64,000 nucleotides of DNA, from the NCBI GenBank assembly GCA_001695595.3, contig MBPM02000009.1, positions 434,001-498,000 of the forward strand. The letters run 5' to 3'. The position numbers and the translations under genes are program-made. Shown in pieces: positions 34,024 through 44,560 of the stretch (the stretch's first letter is position 1; each line of letters begins with the position of its first letter). A model generated the notes under the pieces. It had not been told where the DNA came from. It worked only from the letters and a program-made list of their open reading frames with translations, and searched no databases. The DNA is from Plasmopara viticola (lineage: Eukaryota; Oomycota; Peronosporomycetes; Peronosporales; Peronosporaceae).

Positions 34024-35964
34024 TCACGCACTATCCTTTTTTTGGCTAAAATACTTTGCCCTTACTCCAGCATTCCTAAGTTTAGCCTCCATATCCGACT
34101 GTGGACCGAGCCACAAGTATGACTTGCTCATATAATTTGTACCAGCGGGGTCAAGCGACGCATCAATCAGCATGTTCCTGAATCGCGTGCGCGTATTCAG
34201 AGGCGTAGACTTGTGCCTGAGGAACAATGTTAGCTTTTCGTGGTCCAGTCCATTAAAAATAGCCTTGTCAGCTTCTTTACTGTCTTTAAACGCTTCGTTG
34301 ATGACTTTATTCCACCTCAAGAATGGTGTGCTCTTGAAAAAGTTGGGCTCGTCATAGTTGACCTTATAAAATCTGAAAAGATACCTGATAGCTGTCGGCT
34401 TGTCGATTGCGAATCGCAGGAGGAGAGCCACAACCGAGTCATCCTGCAAAAAAGGCACGGCACTTTCCCATATGCCAGCCACATTCTCTCCAGTCTGGGT
34501 GGCAAGTTCTATCGCAAGTTTAGCGACAGCTGGTGAAGTTTCAAGCTCCTTCGCTAGTACATCGACAGTGAGAGCAGTCACGAGTGCCTTGGCAAAGGTG
34601 TCGACAGTCGGTGAAGTCATGAGCTCATCCACAAGTGGATTTACAGGCAGTGAAGTTCGGACCTCACCCAAAATTGCATCGACAGTCCGCCAAGTCGCGA
34701 ATTCCTTCGCAAGTGCATTGACAGTCGGTGAAATCACGAGCTCCTTCGCAAGTACATTAACAGTGAGATAAGTCATGTATTCCTTCGCAAGGGCATTGAA
34801 AATTGGTGAAGTCATGAACTTCTTTACAAGTGTATCGACATACGATGAAGTCACGAGCGTTTGCGCAAGTGCATCGATAGTTGGTGAAGTCTTGAGCTCC
34901 TTCGCAAGTGCGTGGACCGTCAGTGAAGTTTCGAGCTCCTTTGCGAGCGCATCAACAGGCAGAGAAGGTCCAGCCACCTTTATAAGTGCACTGACAGTCG
35001 ATGAAGCCACGATCTCCTTCGTAAGTTCATGTGTCCGTGAAGTCGCGAGCTCCTTCTCGAGTGCATCGACAGCCGGTAAAGCCACGAGCAATCTTTTTAA
35101 TCTGTTGACTTCCGGAAAAGTCAAAAGATGTTTTGCAAAGGCATCGACAGTCGGTGAAGTCTTGAGCTCCGCCGCAAGCGCGTCGACAGTCGGTGAAATC
35201 ATAAGCTTATCCCCAAGTCTTTCGACATGGAGCATAAGCTTAAGCCTCTTTGCAATTTCATCGACAGTCAATGAAGTTTCGAGCTCCTTCCCGACTGCAT
35301 CGACAGTCTGTAGAGTCACGAGCTCTTTCGCAAAGGCATCGATAGCCGGTAAAGTCACGAGCTCTTTTGCAAAGGCATCAATAGCCGGCAAAGTCACGAT
35401 CTCCCTCGACAAAGAATCGACACTCCATAGAGTTTCGAACTTTATCGCAAGTGCCTCGACAGTCAGTGAAGTCAAGCGACTTTTCACCAATTCATCGACA
35501 GTCGGCAAAGTCACGAGCTTTTCTATAAGGGCTTCCACAGTCAGTGAATACAAGAATTTCTTCGAAAGTGCAAAGACAGTCGGTGAAGTCTCGAGCTTTC
35601 GTGCCAGTGCATTGATAGCCGGTGAAGTCTCGCCCACTTTTGCCGCTGCACTGACCGCCGTTGAAGGTCCGGCCTCTTTAGCAATTGCACTGACAATCGT
35701 TAAAGGTGCAATCTCTTTTGCAATGGCATCAACAGTCTCTAGAGATGCGAGCTCCTTCCCAACTTCAATAGAAGTCGAAGCCGGCGTCCTCTCCTCAGTG
35801 GACTGACGGTCTTGACTCAACGTTTGCTTTGTGCGCATTCGCACGTGGTGATTGGCTGGAGTATCTGCAGCTAATGCTTCCATCATGAAAACCTCGGAGC
35901 TTAGTAAACTCCATATCCATAGAACAGTGCAAGCACACGTTAAATGATGCATCCTGGGGACCAT
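34024..35964 (-). CDS. Secreted EER effector candidate with 13-residue repeats, copy 2 (C-terminal frameshift)
   Basis: This is a paralogue of 1731-3671, also 646 codons, in the inverted copy of block A. Residues 11-73, with most of the signal peptide, the basic stretch and EER at 57-59, are almost unchanged, while the 13-residue repeats vary more. It has one extra repeat (about 35319-35396) and lacks the last 13 residues, so the equal length is a coincidence. The loss comes from one extra base in an A run on the coding strand (34037-34043, seven against six purine positions in copy 1). Translation then stops at 34024-34026 before the basic tail, whose coding sequence is still present out of frame. 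Copy 2 therefore probably lacks the nuclear-localisation-like signal. A sequencing error in the homopolymer is possible. Confidence 0.82.
   Translation of the reverse strand: MVPRMHHLTCACTVLWIWSLLSSEVFMMEALAADTPANHHVRMRTKQTLSQDRQSTEERTPASTSIEVGKELASLETVDAIAKEIAPLTIVSAIAKEAGPSTAVSAAAKVGETSPAINALARKLETSPTVFALSKKFLYSLTVEALIEKLVTLPTVDELVKSRLTSLTVEALAIKFETLWSVDSLSREIVTLPAIDAFAKELVTLPAIDAFAKELVTLQTVDAVGKELETSLTVDEIAKRLKLMLHVERLGDKLMISPTVDALAAELKTSPTVDAFAKHLLTFPEVNRLKRLLVALPAVDALEKELATSRTHELTKEIVASSTVSALIKVAGPSLPVDALAKELETSLTVHALAKELKTSPTIDALAQTLVTSSYVDTLVKKFMTSPIFNALAKEYMTYLTVNVLAKELVISPTVNALAKEFATWRTVDAILGEVRTSLPVNPLVDELMTSPTVDTFAKALVTALTVDVLAKELETSPAVAKLAIELATQTGENVAGIWESAVPFLQDDSVVALLLRFAIDKPTAIRYLFRFYKVNYDEPNFFKSTPFLRWNKVINEAFKDSKEADKAIFNGLDHEKLTLFLRHKSTPLNTRTRFRNMLIDASLDPAGTNYMSKSYLWLGPQSDMEAKLRNAGVRAKYFSQKKDSA
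34495..35766 (-). repeat. 39-bp coding tandem repeat inside effector copy 2
   Basis: About 32 diverged units of 39 bp lie here. Two neighbouring units at about 35319-35396 are almost identical; copy 1 has only one unit there. Confidence 0.85.
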
Positions 35965-35969
35965 TGGAC

Positions 35970-35984
35970 GATTCTAAAATGAGC
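35970..35984 (-). promoter_or_regulatory. Oomycete-type core promoter of effector copy 2
   Basis: The minus strand reads GCTCATTTTAGAATC, one base different from copy 1, at the same distance from the ATG (35964). It stays almost unchanged while sequence further upstream has diverged, which supports function. Confidence 0.6.
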
Positions 35985-37917
35985 TCGAACCATGAATCCT
36001 ACTTGTCGCTCTGGCTGTCGAGGCAGACACCAACCAGGCTTCTTTTCTTGACTTTAATACATGACTCTATTACTTTACAAAGGGAAATTCTGATCTGTTT
36101 TACTCAACAAAAGCTGATAAGAAAAGGCTCTAATAAAAGTGTTTTGGTTTTCAAGTGTCAATATCAAAGTGAAGAGTGCGCGGGTCGCTTGATAGATAGA
36201 AATAATGGTGGTCTAATAAATTACTATTATCTAACACTTTCCATTTGTCTATTCGAAATGAGCTTATCGAAAAACGATTTGACGCATAACGCTATCCTAG
36301 TTCTTCCAATAAAGATGCTTGGAATACGCCTCTTTTCACAGCTGAACCAAGTATGCTCATTAAGCCTTAAACTTAGAGTGAGTTTGTCTTTACGGCAGGC
36401 CACTCGAAAATTCTCTTCGGATATATGGAAGTAAAGCACAGATTGGTTTGCCTCTACAGTACGGGACAATGCCAATGGCACAGACACCGAATACTCCTGA
36501 TTTGAGCGCGTAGAGTTTATATGATGGGGCTAGGCTAGCCCAGAATTACAGAAATTTTTATCTTGACTTTGGTAGTTCAGCTACAATTATTTTAAACGAG
36601 GCAGAGTTGTTTGTGCCTACTATAACAAGAAATTAGAGTTTATCTTCACACTAGAAAACGATACATGTAGTATCAGAAATCAGTGAGCATGTCTTTGTCC
36701 GAAGATTTTTTTTTCTGTCTCCATCGATTAAGCAACTGCACGCAACTTACGGTGAGGATAGCCGGAGATTCTAATTGGCCTATCGAGGGCCACCAATTAG
36801 CATTTTTGATTGTGTTATACACCAGATCGTTCATGATCCATGAGAGCCAGTTGAATTCGCAGACATTCCTTCTAGCATATGGGACCCATTATTTAAGACT
36901 CCGTCCCCTCGACTTTAACTCGAAAAGAAAAAAAAATAGTGTATAATTCAACAATTTTGAGTATTATACTTTGGTCGTAACGCACTATCAATCGACCAAT
37001 TATTTAAGTTAGCCACGAAAATGCACATGGTAAAGCTTTACAATAAATTGAGCCTTCAAACCTGTGGCTGCGTCTAAATATAGGCTGCGCATGCGCCTAG
37101 AGTAAGTAGTTCATCCGCCATAAAAGTGCTCGAGCCAAGTAGGCTCTAGAAGTACCAATTACGGGGAACGCGCGCATACCGTTATTCGTTGACTAGCGAT
37201 CCGCGGACACATCTGCCTCCAGGCAATGAAAATGAAGATAGTTGGAAGCGCTACGGGTCCTTCAGCAAACATTCGTCCTTGTTTATGGTGCAGAGATACT
37301 CAAATCGGCTTTATTGCTTGAAGTTAAGCCCTTTCAGATGGAAGCGTTGTGCTTACTCGTAAAGACCGGGAAGTCCATGACGACTTTTAGGATTAAAGAC
37401 CTGACCTTAGATTGCTCTCGTCAGCACTAGGGCCAGGATTTTTTAAGGTATAGTTCATGATAAATTCTAAGGGTAGACCCAGCGGCCAATATCACTAACG
37501 CAGTTGAAATAAGTTTCCGCGACTTGCCCATCGCCAGGTGCCGACACAAGTCGCCTTTCCATAAGAAATCAATTCTTTATTTCGGGGACAGATCTGACGA
37601 AGAAGAGATCGACATCTCAGATGGTATTAACTTGGTCAATGCAGACCAAAGGCGCTGAGCAGTACGCTCAACTTTTATGTGCGTCGCGAGACCTCACCGA
37701 AGGTCACTTCTCGTGTGCCATTATCACCTATTGAAACCAACCTCACAATAACACTTGACGGCCTAAAAGGTCAAAGACAAGGGGACCCAACCACATGGAC
37801 GATTTTTTTTCGTCCACGAGCTCAGAGTACGATTAACTACTCAGTAGGTTGAAAATTGACCTATATCTTGGCTTCGGCTATGTCAAGCTAGACGCTTAAG
37901 ACTTTGATTTTAAGCGA

Positions 37918-38280
37918 GAAAAGTGTAACGGAACTCCACAAATTTATTGGATGTCACACTAGCATTCTGCGTGACATACATGCAGTTCTGTGGATATAAG
38001 AAAGAAGACGATACTGATTATCGAAGAGCTAACGGAAATGCAGTACATGATGATTAATGCATGCTGGTAAAAAAGACAAATACATGATAGTTAAATTCTA
38101 CTTTTTGTATCGTTCATCTCAGATAAGTTCATATCAGAAGTTTTAAGTATTAGCGTTGCACTAAGTCTGAGCGTTGAGACTGATTAGTACTCTCAGAATC
38201 GGGAGATAGCAATTTTTGACTAGCATTGGCTCTAAGGACAGAATGAAGTTCAGAGACCTGAATTTAGGCTTCCTCTTAGC
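37918..38280. repeat. LTR-like dispersed repeat between A2 and B2
   Basis: It starts with GTGTAACGGAAC and continues with the motif order described for 10486-10840. It is the inverted counterpart of the repeat at 25640-25800. Confidence 0.5.
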
Positions 38281-38299
38281 AAGAAGCTATGGCAAGCCG

Positions 38300-38620
38300 G
38301 TGTCAGAAGTAGCACTTAAAATCAATCTGCACTCCGCCGCCCCGTTGCAACGGTGGTACTGGTAGTGAGTCAACATGAACACTTCTCGAGTGTTTGTTCG
38401 TGAGAAAAGCGTGTAGTCTGTTGAAAAATAAAGGGTTTTGTTAAGTGAAGACTCAGCGAGTAAGGGCATGCTTCCAGCGACAATCTACTCCGAAAGTCCA
38501 CGTTGTTTAAGGACCCGGTCGAGGAGCTGCGCTGTTGTTTTGACATCCTCAACCGTATCTGACACAGGTCAAGTACTCAATCGATCGGTAAAAGTGCTGC
38601 CTGCCTAGTCTTTCGGTAGA
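38300..38620 (-). pseudogene. Ty3/gypsy integrase relic (block B2)
   Basis: The minus strand reads LLAESSLNKTLYFSTDYTLF near 38395-38460, the same integrase C-terminal pattern as at 21890-21975 and 25175-25260. Stops and frameshifts surround it. Confidence 0.5.
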
Positions 38621-39989
38621 CCGAGAGCTAATCGGACTGACAGCTGCGTATTAGCACCGTCAATCTTGCGGATGGTGCGGCTGCATTCGACGAGAGTTTT
38701 ACCAGTCGGCATACGTCGCTCATGCGCACATATCTACTTTTTCAACTTGGTCCACCAATAGTGAGCCATACGCCTCATCTCGACCGAAGTGAACTTCATA
38801 AGCCTCTAGAAATTAACTTTTCTTACCGTGAGAAGCCATCACACGCATTAAGCCTCGCCTTATAGTCCTGTACTTAAAAAGCTTCACTTCCATCGATAAA
38901 TGGTGAGATTTTGGGCATCAACACGTCAGCTATTTTTTCGCTCGAGTCTTCAACCTCATCGCTCTTCGGAGCCTTGGTACACCTTATTTTGAGCATTCGT
39001 GCCGCGAGGTTTAAGGCTACTTAAAGTCCGTTAGCCATGCGCCCAACAAGCCCTACAGTCGTACCGACAAGCTCTCGTCTCGCGCGCGGAGCTTGAACAG
39101 CGTCAGAAAGTCGCCTCTTCGTAGGCTTGACCTGTTGCTCGAAGCGCAAGTATGGGTTCTCGGACTTTCAGCCTTAATGTTGATATGTGGGTACTATCAG
39201 CCGTTTCGTGATCACTCGTACTAACCTTAGCAGCAATGTCGAAAGCAGAACCACGCTTCAAAGAGTGTTGGGAAAACCTCAATGTTGCTATGAGATTTTC
39301 ACTAGGTATTTTAGTATCAAACGCTAGAGCATGTCAACATCATCTTGGGAAGGACGATGGTGTACACCGGTCCATGCAATTAATGGGTCGTAAAAGGGTT
39401 TGCTTAGAGCTACTTTGTCTCATTTATAATCATCTATCCTACACTCTATGGTAATATCCATTATTCCGTTATTTTTAAAAAGAAAAACTAATTTATCTTC
39501 CGCACTTGTCCAAGAAGAGCTCTTGGTCATCTTGTCGACTAAGATGGCATATCCCGTCCTTTTCAAATACGTTAAGCCGGCGTTTCGGGAAGTTATTACC
39601 TGTTTCCATACGGTAGTTGAGATATAAATTTGGGATGAAAAGGTTTCTTAAGCCTAAATCTCTTTGGTCTTAACAGCACTTGTATTTCTAACAGGATCAA
39701 AAATCTTAATTTCATTTTCCCTTTGAGTAGAAAAGGCAATGCTCGAATCTCCTTTAGTGAGCTTGTGCAAGCACTTGCTTTTGCTATAATCGCAAATTCA
39801 TTTGAGATAGTAGCGTAGGCCAGACCGCAACAGCTTTCACTTTCTCGGTATCGACGCAGACTTTCTGCTTACAAGAGATCAGATGACTTTTATTTCCTTC
39901 ACTGCAAATACTTATGTGTTTTTATTGATTTTAAGATTGTATAACCTTACGACCTGTTATGCACTAAGATGGCTTGACTCTAAATTAGT

Positions 39990-40020
39990 GATCGAAGCAG
40001 GCGTGTGGCCTGCTTCGATC
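39990..40020. other. Perfect 13-bp hairpin with 5-base loop
   Basis: gatcgaagcaggc, loop gtgtg, then gcctgcttcgatc pair without mismatch. The matching region of B1 (about 20200-20260) has no such palindrome. On the minus strand the hairpin is followed by aCTAATTT. No T run follows, so it is not a simple Pol III terminator. Confidence 0.8.
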
Positions 40021-42009
40021 AGGTGTGGTAGCCCTTGTAATATAGAGCGTTGCTGGGAGATTTGATAGCTCTTCTGAGATCAACATTCACTCCCGTAGCT
40101 TACGGCTTGGTACTCCCATTGCTCCGAAATTCATTCGCCTCCCGTTTTCGGAGTCGATAATGGTGCAGCAGATATTATGCAGCTTTTATTGGCATATTCT
40201 GCGTGAGAAATAAAAGCGCCCACAACTCGATTGCAATGTAAGCATCAACTCACTTGACCTTAACTTTAAGTATTAACTGTCAGCCATTTGGCATTCTACC
40301 ATCTCTTTTTGATTGCACGCCAGAAAAGATTATCAAGAAGTTAGAACTCCTCCTTCGTGCTATCACTCAAGTAAAAACTACTCAGAAAATATCTTTGGAC
40401 TCAAGATAAGGTTCAAAGCCTCATCTTTCGTGGCTAAATACTCGAACCGGCTCTTCGTTTTTATGAAGCGGCTTAGACTATGCGTTACTACTAATTCATA
40501 TGCCTCTCAAGCATAAACGTATTCGAAAATAGAAGCTAATTTACTCGCAGTACAAATGGTTGTTGCCACACAAGCGCGACTACACGAGTCTGGATTTTTG
40601 GATTTCGATCACCGCAAGTTTCATTTACACCGCACAATCGTTAGTCGCTCCGCCGTACAGCATTAAAGTTCTCCATTTTGCACTTTCGCTTTTGGGCATC
40701 GTTAAACTCACATACTACAGCAACTTTCGCTTGGAATTATAAATACCTTGGGAGCCAGGAATCGCTGGTTACCACTCGCCCTTTTTTAAATAAACCTCGT
40801 GCACTGTTCGTTTTCTCCGATTGGCTGTGTTGAAGGCACAATTAAAAAGGAGTTCTGTTTCAATAAATTCAAGCTTAAGCAATTATTATTTGAATTGAAA
40901 AATCTAATAAGTCGGCGTCTAAAAACCATTAAGCTCATCTATATCGTTACTCGAAAATGTCCGGTGGTTAACAAATATTTTGGCTTACTGTCCGATTGGT
41001 ACTTCTTCGCAAGTGCTAGTACGAGATCCCTCAGCTTTAACAAAATTTGCGCCAGGCTTGCTAAAACGAAGTAACAAGATTTTTCGTGTCGGACTGTCAA
41101 ACATTTACGGGAAGACGAGCTTCTTATATTGAACCCCAAGCGTCTGCAAGCATTAAAAACTAATATCAAACAACCTGACCAATCGTACACACGCTCCTCA
41201 CTTCTCATTAAATCGGCGTCAGCCCGCTTAGCCAGGACGTCATGTATCAAAATCGTGTCATCAAGGATTCACAGCCACAATTATTCCAAGTCAATCGGGG
41301 TCATTCAGGAAATATAAGACGTATATCGGCAGCAACAAGGTACAATCGACGGAGTCAGATTTGCCTTCACGACCTTCTTCCTTGAGAAGGCGTCTTCATC
41401 TCCTCACTCGCCCTTCTATCGCAGGCTATTATTGTAATTATTATGCAGGCATTGTACACTTATTATGGCACCAGCTTTAAAGCAGCACAAGAGAGAGTGG
41501 GTGGTACATAGCGAAATATGGTGGTGTTTTACGGCTTCTTAAGAAGTATGGCTATGTTGTTTTGTAAGAAACAGCATGATAATTTAGCTCAATTGTAATA
41601 AAAAAGAATTTTCGTATTTTTCGTGGAGTAGAAAATATGATTATTCCTGTTCTTATTCTAAGAAGAGATTTTGCTTATAGTAATACTGTGTTTTGATCCC
41701 AATCAGGACCCGTTTCTATTAATTTAGACGCTGACGAGGAAGCGTTTCGAGGTGAAGTGCGCAGACAGCGCAACCGAGGTAGATTAATACTCTCCTCTAT
41801 CGCGAGACCCCTTAAGACGTCGACGTACGCGTACAGTCAGAGCAATGCCCAGTAAACTTCGTTGTGCAAATTTGTTGCCATGTCCTCAAAAATCTTCGTT
41901 CGCCATGTCGGGGTTCCGATGTTGCGCGACCCCTAGCCACGTAGGCGCCAACCCTTTATATGGCGTTTTTCCTCATCTCTTGGGACCGTATTATAGTAAG
42001 TGCCCCGTT

Positions 42010-42990
42010 TGTATGGATGACAGCGATGACGATAATTTATTCGATCCATGCTGCTATTCTGAGTCGTAACATCAAGCATATACTTAATGGTGTTAAAAAT
42101 AGAGAGACGTTTCGCCGACTGTGGTCAGCACTTTGGAAATTTAGCCATGCCATAAGGGCTTTCAATTGCGCCTGTGACTCGTATACGTTTGGTGGCGCAA
42201 ATGTTTAGGTCTTGAAGCGTATAGTACAAACAACTTTGATGTCGTTTTTCTTCGTAGTCGTGCAGAGCACGGGAATACTAAACAAAGAGCTACCTTTTTC
42301 ACTTGCAATTAGTGCTTGAAGGTATGCAAATTTATGCTAGTGCCGGTTTATATAAACAATATTTCCACTCAATTTCTTCGTTTGGATTCAGGCTCTTATA
42401 AATTGGTTGGTGTCATTAATTCAAAGAGGCTCGAGACAGTTTCTTGACTTTGCCAATCATTTACAAAAGTTAAGTGTACGATGGTGAGTCCTCTGTTTCA
42501 ATTTTTGAACAAGATTACGGAACAGGTTTAATCACTTAATATTAAGAGGCGCGCAAACAGAAAGCGTAGATCTCCTAATTGGGTAAATGGCTCCATTGTT
42601 CTCCCTTCGTGACTGTCAACAAGATGTCGAAGCCGACATCTGGTGAATACAATGCACTCGTAATGTATCTAATAATAGATTGATTTATCGGAGGTTTGAG
42701 TTTGACTTACAAGTCGCATAATAGCGTTGCGTAAAAATTTGAGGTGAAGAGCACTTATAAAAGCCCTCGGTGTTAGCCCTAGTCTGTCATCACAAACAAC
42801 TGTGTTTCTTAAGCTTGTGATAGATTCCCGGCTGCTGCCATGCTATTGACAGTGTAATTAAAGTACAGATAACTATATTAACTGCAGTCAATTGCGATGC
42901 TGTAATTCTTGTTAGCGGTATACTAGATGATACTCTGGAAGAGCACCCCCTGTCTGCGTAGAATACGGGAACAGTACTTTAATACGACAT
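42010..42990. repeat. Block H, copy H2
   Basis: It matches 17860-18780 and 49860-50770 in the same orientation. Together with the adjoining 43000-43990 it has the same arrangement as 49860-51590. Confidence 0.7.
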
Positions 42991-43109
42991 AGCGCGTATG
43001 TATTTTAGTGAGAACGCCCCTTAATTCCTGTTCGGGTATCCTTTTCAATTACGAGTGACTGGATCACGCTGTCCGACGGGCCAAAGTGCTAAGAGACTTA
43101 CATGATCAA

Positions 43110-43500
43110 AGCCAAGTCAGCTAAGTATATCGGCCTTGACATGAACGGCATATACTTTTTTTTTAACCTTAATCCGTAATCCTACTGCCTTTGCATACTT
43201 TTGAGTAGTAATTAGAAAGTCGCCGCTCCACGTAAATGCCCGGTCCCGTCGTTGGCAAACGCTAGTATACAGATGTTTTATTAACAGTAAATCTGTAATT
43301 AAATGATTCAAGATAACAAGCATGGTTCGAGCCCATTAAAGATCTGGCAAAGTGGTTTCGTTGGCGAGTTCCCGCGCCAAAAAACATGTCGCTGGCCGAG
43401 ATGCTTAGTAAAAAACCGACTGAGATTTGGCCTGAAAAAAGTCTTAAAACACGTAGTTTGTTGCATTAAATCTGAAGTAATAAAATTCCATTTTTGATGC
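43110..43500 (-). pseudogene. LINE reverse-transcriptase relic, copy 2
   Basis: Translation on the minus strand near 43245-43280 gives LAFANDG at the position of the FADD catalytic box. It is followed by a basic stretch (KYAKAVGLRIKVKKK) resembling the region after that box. The frame is broken around it. Confidence 0.5.
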
Positions 43501-44039
43501 GCGCAACGCGCTTTCAAAGATTTTAGCAAATATGATTGGGAAAGCGCATGTCCGAATCATGTCTCTGTACAGTCTTATTAGTTCTGAAAGGTGACGAGAG
43601 ATCAGTAAATAGATCAGTTTGAAGCATCCTGCTCCAATCTCTACAAATTATCCATAAGAGGACGATGCATAACCGCCTCGCGAGATTCTTGGGAGAAATA
43701 TTGACAGCGTATGATCGTGAATGCTGTTTTGGACAATGTCCCAGAACAGCTCTTGCGATTCGTTTATTTCTATTTTAAAGGGGCAAATGTATCAAGTTGG
43801 AAAATTATCGTCTCTCTTTATCACCAGCCGGTCACGTATAAAGAGACGGATTTTAAAAGACATTTTATCGCAAAGTGGGGACAGCTGTTTTCTTACCTTT
43901 TGGACACCGGGGCGCGCTGTTCTTTGTCCGACATCAAGTTTTATATTCTGAAGCAAGAGACTTGACGTTGGACTTGTTCATCGTCAACTCTTTAATTCGA
44001 AAGGTTGAGAATATAACAAAGCGCGTTTACAAAGTACAT

Positions 44040-44560
44040 TTACGTAATCGATAATTGATACTTAAGAACAAAATTGGCGAACTTACAGTGTTTATGTACA
44101 CGCACCCGATGTCCCTCGGCACATTTTCTCGCGCTTCTGTAAAGTTACTTTCAGAAAATTTGGGTGGCGAAGACCAGGTAGTACACATAGTTATGGGCGA
44201 CTTAAATGTCACTATAAGAATTAGTTGGCCGGGTTTGCCATCCCAGTTGCATCCTCGAACTGGACGAGTAACGGTATGGGATTGGCTAGACTCCTGAGGG
44301 CTAATGTGCGCTTGGACCATTGTGTATCCAGGCATGCACTACTACGCAAGACCCGCGCACAAAATTTACGCGGTTGCTTTTTATCCAAGACCTTTCTTGC
44401 TACAGTTGGCCAAGCAAGAGATGAAGAACGGCACACTAAAAATAGTCTTCCAGATATACGTGACTTTGGCATCAACGGTGCCAAATATACATTCGTCAGT
44501 TTGCTTAAGAGATAAAAAATGTGTGGAAAACTTAATTTATATATTTCTTCGTTTTTTGCC
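44040..44560 (+). pseudogene. LINE endonuclease (APE/EEP-type) relic, best-preserved copy
   Basis: The plus strand stays open from 44055 to 44297 and contains HIVMGDLNVTI (about 44187-44219), like the (G/H)DFN motif of LINE endonucleases. Upstream, VFMYTHP fits the VYAP motif. Further on, after a frame change, AWTIVYPGMHYY resembles the WRxxHP region. It is the 5' part of a LINE ORF2, now inactive. Its reverse-transcriptase part lies on the opposite strand at 43110-43500. Confidence 0.6.

Larger units (their letters stand above)
31890..37700 (-). repeat. Block A, copy A2 (inverted, effector-bearing)
   Basis: This is the inverted counterpart of 1-6115. It carries the second effector gene and lacks the SINE-like insertion of A1. 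On its high-coordinate side it is joined to an LTR-like repeat and block B2. Confidence 0.85.
38300..41995. repeat. Block B, copy B2 (inverted), with an insertion
   Basis: This is the inverted counterpart of 18825-22000. It differs by about 600 extra bases (40145-40745) that resemble 32330-32830 directly and 5250-5700 in reverse, so a piece of block A has been inserted. The minus strand at 38300-38620 encodes a gypsy integrase relic containing STDYTLF. Confidence 0.7.

Noticed and set aside
34775..35806. 343-codon plus-strand frame (with 34400-34771) opposite effector copy 2
   Set aside because: Same cause as in copy 1: the serine/valine-rich translation is the reverse strand of the 39-bp repeats.
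40939..41250. Minus-strand frame with LAKRADADL, resembling the end of an RNase H or LINE domain
   Set aside because: One short motif only. The B1 counterpart near 19580-19640 differs and is interrupted, so the assignment is too weak.
41960..42070. Cysteine- and aspartate-rich stretch (CPVCMDDSDDD) resembling a zinc-binding motif
   Set aside because: The homologous block H1 does not keep the cysteines or the frame.
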